DNA of 64,000 bases. Source: Cyanobacteria bacterium TGS_CYA1 (GTDB lineage Bacteria > Cyanobacteriota > Vampirovibrionia > Obscuribacterales > Obscuribacteraceae). The position numbers and the translations under genes were made by a program. The DNA lies in the NCBI GenBank assembly GCA_026129135.1, contig JAHCIQ010000007.1, positions 124,001-188,000 on the forward strand. The letters run 5' to 3'. How positions within the stretch are numbered: position 1 is the stretch's first letter; each line of letters opens with the position of its first letter. Below are positions 60,875-64,000 of the stretch, one piece after another. Below the pieces are notes generated by a model, which did not search any database, was not told the origin of the DNA, and worked only from the letters and a program-made list of their open reading frames with translations.

Positions 60875-62746
60875 TTATTTCAACAATCCTTTTGCCGCTG
60901 CCACAATGTGCTTGGCGGTGATACCAGCAAGGTCCATTAACTCTTCGGGAGTTCCAGAACCCGGTACTTCGCGCACAGCCAGTTTCACCATAAGTGGTGC
61001 TTGTGGTGCCTTTTCTTTCTCGGTTGAAGCGAATGCTCCAAGCACTGCATCACCGATTCCACCCTCTTGAGCGTGATCTTCTACGGTGACGAATTTGCCT
61101 GTTTCAGCAGCAGCTTTTCGCAGAGTGTCGACATCTACTGGTTTGATTGAATAGAGGTCGATAACACGTGCATTGATGCCAGCCGATTTGAGCTCTTCAT
61201 AGGCTTTGAGACATTCGTGCAGAGTGATACCAGCGCCAATCAAAGTGACTTGATCGTCTTTCGATTTTTTCAGAACTTTCGATCCGCCCACTGGAAATTC
61301 TTCTTTGGCTGAATACAAAAGCGGTGTTTTAGCTCTTGTAGTGCGGATGTAAGAAGTTCCTTTCAAAGTGCGCATGGTATTGACCAGCTGAGCGGTCGCA
61401 TATGCATCACTAGGATAAAGCACCGTGCTATTGATTACAGCGCGGATTGAAGCAAGGTCTTCGAGCGCCATTTGAGATGGACCGTCTTGACCAATTGAGC
61501 AACCAGCGTGCGATCCGCACAATTTGATATTGGTGCGAGAAACAGCTCCCATGCGGATAAAGTCATAGGCACGAGCAAGAAACGCAGCGAAGCTAGAAGC
61601 ATATGCAGCTTTGTTTCTGGTCGAAAATCCGCATGCAACGCCAACCATGGCTTGCTCAGCAATATAGATTTCGAAGAATCTATCCATATGAGCTTTGCCG
61701 AATTTGTCTGCAAATGTCGAGTTAGAAGTTTCGGCATCGAGCACAACCACATCTTCGAAAGCGTCACCAAGAGCCTTGAGCGCTTCACCATAAGCTTCGC
61801 GGGTGGCGACTTCGCCTTTGAAATCGGGACAAACAAATTTGTTGGTGACAGCCGATTTTACTTTGTCAGACTTGGGAGTAGACTGAGGTTTAGCAACGTC
61901 GATGCGAATATCATTTGCTCCAAGAGCTTTGAGTGCTTCTGCACATTCTTCTTTACTCAGTGGCTTACCATGCCAGTTGTCTTTGTTTTCAGTAAGTGGC
62001 AAACCGTGACCTTTGTCTGTTTTAGCAATGATCATCGTGGGCTTGGTCAAAGTTGCGATTGCGCCTTCGTAAGCCTTTGTAATTTCGTCGAAATTATGAC
62101 CATTGATTTCGATTGTGTTCCAGCCGAATGCACGAGCACGCTGAGCGTATACGCCCGAGTTCCATCCAAGTGCTGTCTCGCCGCGCTGACCAAGACGGTT
62201 CATATCGAGGATAGCAACAATATTATCGAGCTTGTAGTGCGAAGCCAGTTGCATCGCTTCCCACACAGAGCCTTCTGCCATTTCGCTATCGCCTAGCAAG
62301 ACCCATACTTTGTAGTTGAGCTTATCGAGATATTTTGCCGACATCGCCATGCCGACACCCATCGAGAGCCCCTGCCCAAGCGAACCTGTAGCAACGTCAA
62401 CGAAAGGAAGAATTTCTGGGACTGGGTGCCCCTCAAGACGCGAGCCGATTTTGCGAAGCGACATGAGTTCTTCGTCGGTGATTGCGCCAGCAGCTTTATA
62501 CATAGAATAAAGAAGCGGAGCAGCGTGCCCTTTGGAGAAAATGAGACGGTCATTGTTTTCGAAGTGAGGATCTTTGAAATCGAATTTCAAAAATTGAGTC
62601 ATGAGCACAGCCATGAGGTCAGCAGCAGACATGCAAGATGTCGGGTGACCAGAGCCAGCTTCTGTAGTGGATCTGATACTGTCTACTCGCAACTGCTGAG
62701 CCAGCTTTTCAACTGTAGTCTTCGAAATTGTCGTAGCTTCTGCCAT
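60875..62746 (-). CDS. tkt: Transketolase, single-chain
   Basis: Moves two-carbon units between sugar phosphates in the pentose phosphate pathway. 623 residues from the ATG at 62746, which has AAGGTGGAG just upstream; a GTG nine bases earlier is possible. Thiamine diphosphate site GDSEMAEGSVWEAMQLASHY with DMNRLGQRG, substrate loop GHGLPLTENKDNWHGKPL, pyrimidine domain EIYIAEQAMVGVACGFS, then the C-terminal domain. Slightly shorter than E. coli TktA (663), like the single-chain type of many bacteria and animals. Alone on this strand. Confidence 0.94.
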   Translation of the reverse strand: MAEATTISKTTVEKLAQQLRVDSIRSTTEAGSGHPTSCMSAADLMAVLMTQFLKFDFKDPHFENNDRLIFSKGHAAPLLYSMYKAAGAITDEELMSLRKIGSRLEGHPVPEILPFVDVATGSLGQGLSMGVGMAMSAKYLDKLNYKVWVLLGDSEMAEGSVWEAMQLASHYKLDNIVAILDMNRLGQRGETALGWNSGVYAQRARAFGWNTIEINGHNFDEITKAYEGAIATLTKPTMIIAKTDKGHGLPLTENKDNWHGKPLSKEECAEALKALGANDIRIDVAKPQSTPKSDKVKSAVTNKFVCPDFKGEVATREAYGEALKALGDAFEDVVVLDAETSNSTFADKFGKAHMDRFFEIYIAEQAMVGVACGFSTRNKAAYASSFAAFLARAYDFIRMGAVSRTNIKLCGSHAGCSIGQDGPSQMALEDLASIRAVINSTVLYPSDAYATAQLVNTMRTLKGTSYIRTTRAKTPLLYSAKEEFPVGGSKVLKKSKDDQVTLIGAGITLHECLKAYEELKSAGINARVIDLYSIKPVDVDTLRKAAAETGKFVTVEDHAQEGGIGDAVLGAFASTEKEKAPQAPLMVKLAVREVPGSGTPEELMDLAGITAKHIVAAAKGLLK

Positions 62747-62896
62747 TTTCTCCACCTTTTGTAAGTGACGCCGAACCCAATAATCTCAGTAACCTGACCG
62801 GCAACCGGTACAAGATATAAATTGTAAAAGCTTACAATATATCTCAAATAGTTATTGATTTACTTTTCTATACAAATCGGCTTCGCGCCAATAAAA

Positions 62897-62920
62897 AAGC
62901 ATGTCCCGATGGACACGCTT
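62897..62920 (-). terminator. Rho-independent terminator after tRNA-Glu
   Basis: Read on the minus strand, AAGCGTGTCC and GGACATGCTT form a 10-bp stem with one mismatch and loop ATCG, followed by TTTTTTAT. It lies 12 bases after the tRNA 3' end. Confidence 0.8.
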
Positions 62921-62931
62921 CGAAAAAAATT

Positions 62932-63004
62932 TACCCCCAGGGGAATTCGAATCCCCGTCGCCTCCGTGAAAGGGAGGTGTCCTAGGCCTCTAGACGATGG
63001 GGGC
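62932..63004 (-). tRNA. tRNA-Glu (anticodon UUC)
   Basis: 73 nt, cloverleaf complete: acceptor GCCCCCA/TGGGGGT (with a G1-U72 pair), D-arm GTCT...GGAC, anticodon stem CCTCC/GGAGG with loop CTTTCAC, variable CGAC, T-arm GGGGA/TCCCC with TTCGAAT loop. Discriminator A73, no encoded CCA. The anticodon is at 62968-62970 on the complement. The acceptor stem and an A53-U61 pair match chloroplast and cyanobacterial tRNA-Glu, the tRNA also used there for tetrapyrrole synthesis. Confidence 0.95.
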
Positions 63005-63025
63005 CTAAAGAACTAACTGAATTGC

Positions 63026-63055
63026 AGAATACCAATAAGCCTAAAGACATGTCAA
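63026..63055 (-). promoter_or_regulatory. Sigma-70-type promoter for tRNA-Glu
   Basis: On the minus strand TTGACA (-35, 63050-63055) and TATTCT (-10, 63026-63031) are 18 bp apart. Transcription would start near 63019, about 15 bases before the tRNA. Confidence 0.65.
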
Positions 63056-63160
63056 CCAAGGTCTTGTTCCCGGCGTTGACAACCGCCCTTATAGTCGATA
63101 TCTTTGGGAATTCAGAGTTCATAATCGGCAACCAAAGGGCTGACAAGACCTAGCATCACT

Positions 63161-64000
63161 ATGGAAAAACAACTTCCTCCCTACAACACTTTCAATAACT
63201 ACTTGAAAAATCACTTCGGTGAGCGTGTTTATCGCGTCCCTGTAGATGCTGGATTCACGTGCCCTAACCGCGATGGCGTTCGCGCCTTTGGCGGTTGCAC
63301 TTTCTGTGACGACAGAGGCTCTGGCGCTCCGACAATAAATATAGAACTGTCTGTGCGCGAACAATTAGCGTCCGGAATCAAACGCGTCGGACGCAGATTC
63401 AAAGCAAAAAAATTCATGGCGTATTTCCAGGCTTTTTCTAACACGTATGCGCCAGTTGGCGTATTGCGCAGTCTCTATGACATCGCCTTCGAGTTTCCAG
63501 AGATAGACGGACTCTGTATCGGTACACGCCCTGATTGTCTCGATGACGAAGTGTTAGATTTACTGGCCGAATACAACAAGAAAACATTCGTCTGGCTTGA
63601 AATCGGCTTACAGTCGGCAAAGAATAAAACGCTCGACTTAATCAATCGTGGACATTCGGCAGAAGAATTTTTCGATGCTGTAAAACGCGCTAAAGCTCGA
63701 GGTCTGCGTGTAGCCACTCACTTGATTTTTGGGTTACCAGAAGAAACGCGCGAAGACATGATGGAAACCGTGAGACAAATTTCTGAGCCTTCACTAAAAC
63801 TAGACGCTGTTAAAATTCACCAGCTCTGCATCTATCGCGGCACTCCCATGGAGAAAGATTACAAAGATGGCACTTTGCCAGTTTTAGACGAAGACATTTA
63901 TGTCGACATGGTCGCCGACGCGCTCGAAATGCTGCCACCAGATATGGTGATAATGCGTTTAGTTGCCGAAGGTATGGAAGAAGAAATTATCGCTCCAACC
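63161..64000 (+). CDS. TIGR01212/YhcC-type radical SAM protein, 3' end cut by window
   Basis: 280 residues visible from ATG 63161, frame open to the right edge. Iron-sulfur motif region AGFTCPNRDGVRAFGGCTFC, with the three cysteines spaced as in the YhcC family rather than plain Cx3Cx2C. Later family blocks LCIGTRPDCLDDEVLDLLAE, WLEIGLQSAKNKTLDLINRG and VATHLIFGLPEETREDMMET. The activity of YhcC is unknown, though a link to glutamate synthase levels has been suggested in E. coli. Start of a further gene set beyond the window. Confidence 0.88.
   Translation, partial: MEKQLPPYNTFNNYLKNHFGERVYRVPVDAGFTCPNRDGVRAFGGCTFCDDRGSGAPTINIELSVREQLASGIKRVGRRFKAKKFMAYFQAFSNTYAPVGVLRSLYDIAFEFPEIDGLCIGTRPDCLDDEVLDLLAEYNKKTFVWLEIGLQSAKNKTLDLINRGHSAEEFFDAVKRAKARGLRVATHLIFGLPEETREDMMETVRQISEPSLKLDAVKIHQLCIYRGTPMEKDYKDGTLPVLDEDIYVDMVADALEMLPPDMVIMRLVAEGMEEEIIAPT

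Overview
The window looks like a chromosomal segment of a Gram-negative, non-photosynthetic relative of cyanobacteria, most likely Melainabacteria/Vampirovibrionia of the Obscuribacterales type. This is inference, from four things: a tRNA-Glu(UUC) of cyanobacterial/chloroplast type, a Tad/Flp pilus locus, many TPR proteins and small secreted proteins of no known family, and housekeeping genes scattered in short operons. Base composition is even and moderate. I saw no insertion sequence, prophage, integrase, rRNA or CRISPR array, so this reads as core genome with lineage-specific genes.

Layout. 1-2.2 kb: end of a TPR protein, then a + strand cluster of three secreted proteins (A), the third broken by an in-frame stop, closed by hairpins. 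2.3-10.9 kb (minus): a TPR protein, then a tightly coupled operon running Gly/Asn-rich secreted protein, penicillin-acylase-type hydrolase, SerA, DUF3160 protein. 11-19.3 kb: SbcC-type ATPase between two membrane proteins with spermidine-synthase-like domains. 19.3-27 kb: a 978-residue protein with a degenerate J-like domain, RsmG, an unknown protein, MalQ, PurB. 27-30.6 kb: degenerate cupredoxin protein, small unknown protein, Tat-exported DUF362 protein, squalene-cyclase-repeat protein. 31-38.6 kb: Tad locus (Flp pilin, CpaB, CpaE, CpaF, TadB, TadC) with a DUF192 protein, a prepilin peptidase and RidA. 39-41.3 kb (minus): secreted-protein cluster B, related to A. 41.3-51 kb: TsaD, zinc-ribbon protein, FHA protein, J-domain-like protein, YD-like protein, phosphohexomutase, FtsB/DivIC-like protein, GT39-like transferase, secreted tyrosine phosphatase, unknown membrane protein, SPL-type radical SAM protein. 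51-61 kb: TPR protein, a 530-residue unknown, a stand-alone 83-residue module, caspase-like peptidase with TPRs, a second GT39-like protein, and an exported set of metallopeptidase, beta-propeller lipoprotein and DUF3828-like protein. 61-64 kb: transketolase, tRNA-Glu with promoter and terminator, and the start of a YhcC-type radical SAM protein.

The two most interesting systems are lineage-specific. One is a family of small exported proteins in two clusters 38 kb apart, joined by shared motifs (GDEGSSGPPPYFGF; C-terminal SVDLNIV-x-P). The other is a modular family combining a DTEG motif, a J-like domain and an alpha-helical module, found in three proteins, one beside FHA and zinc-ribbon genes. 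The Tad locus builds an Flp-type pilus but has no secretin gene here, and its CpaE has an unusual P-loop.
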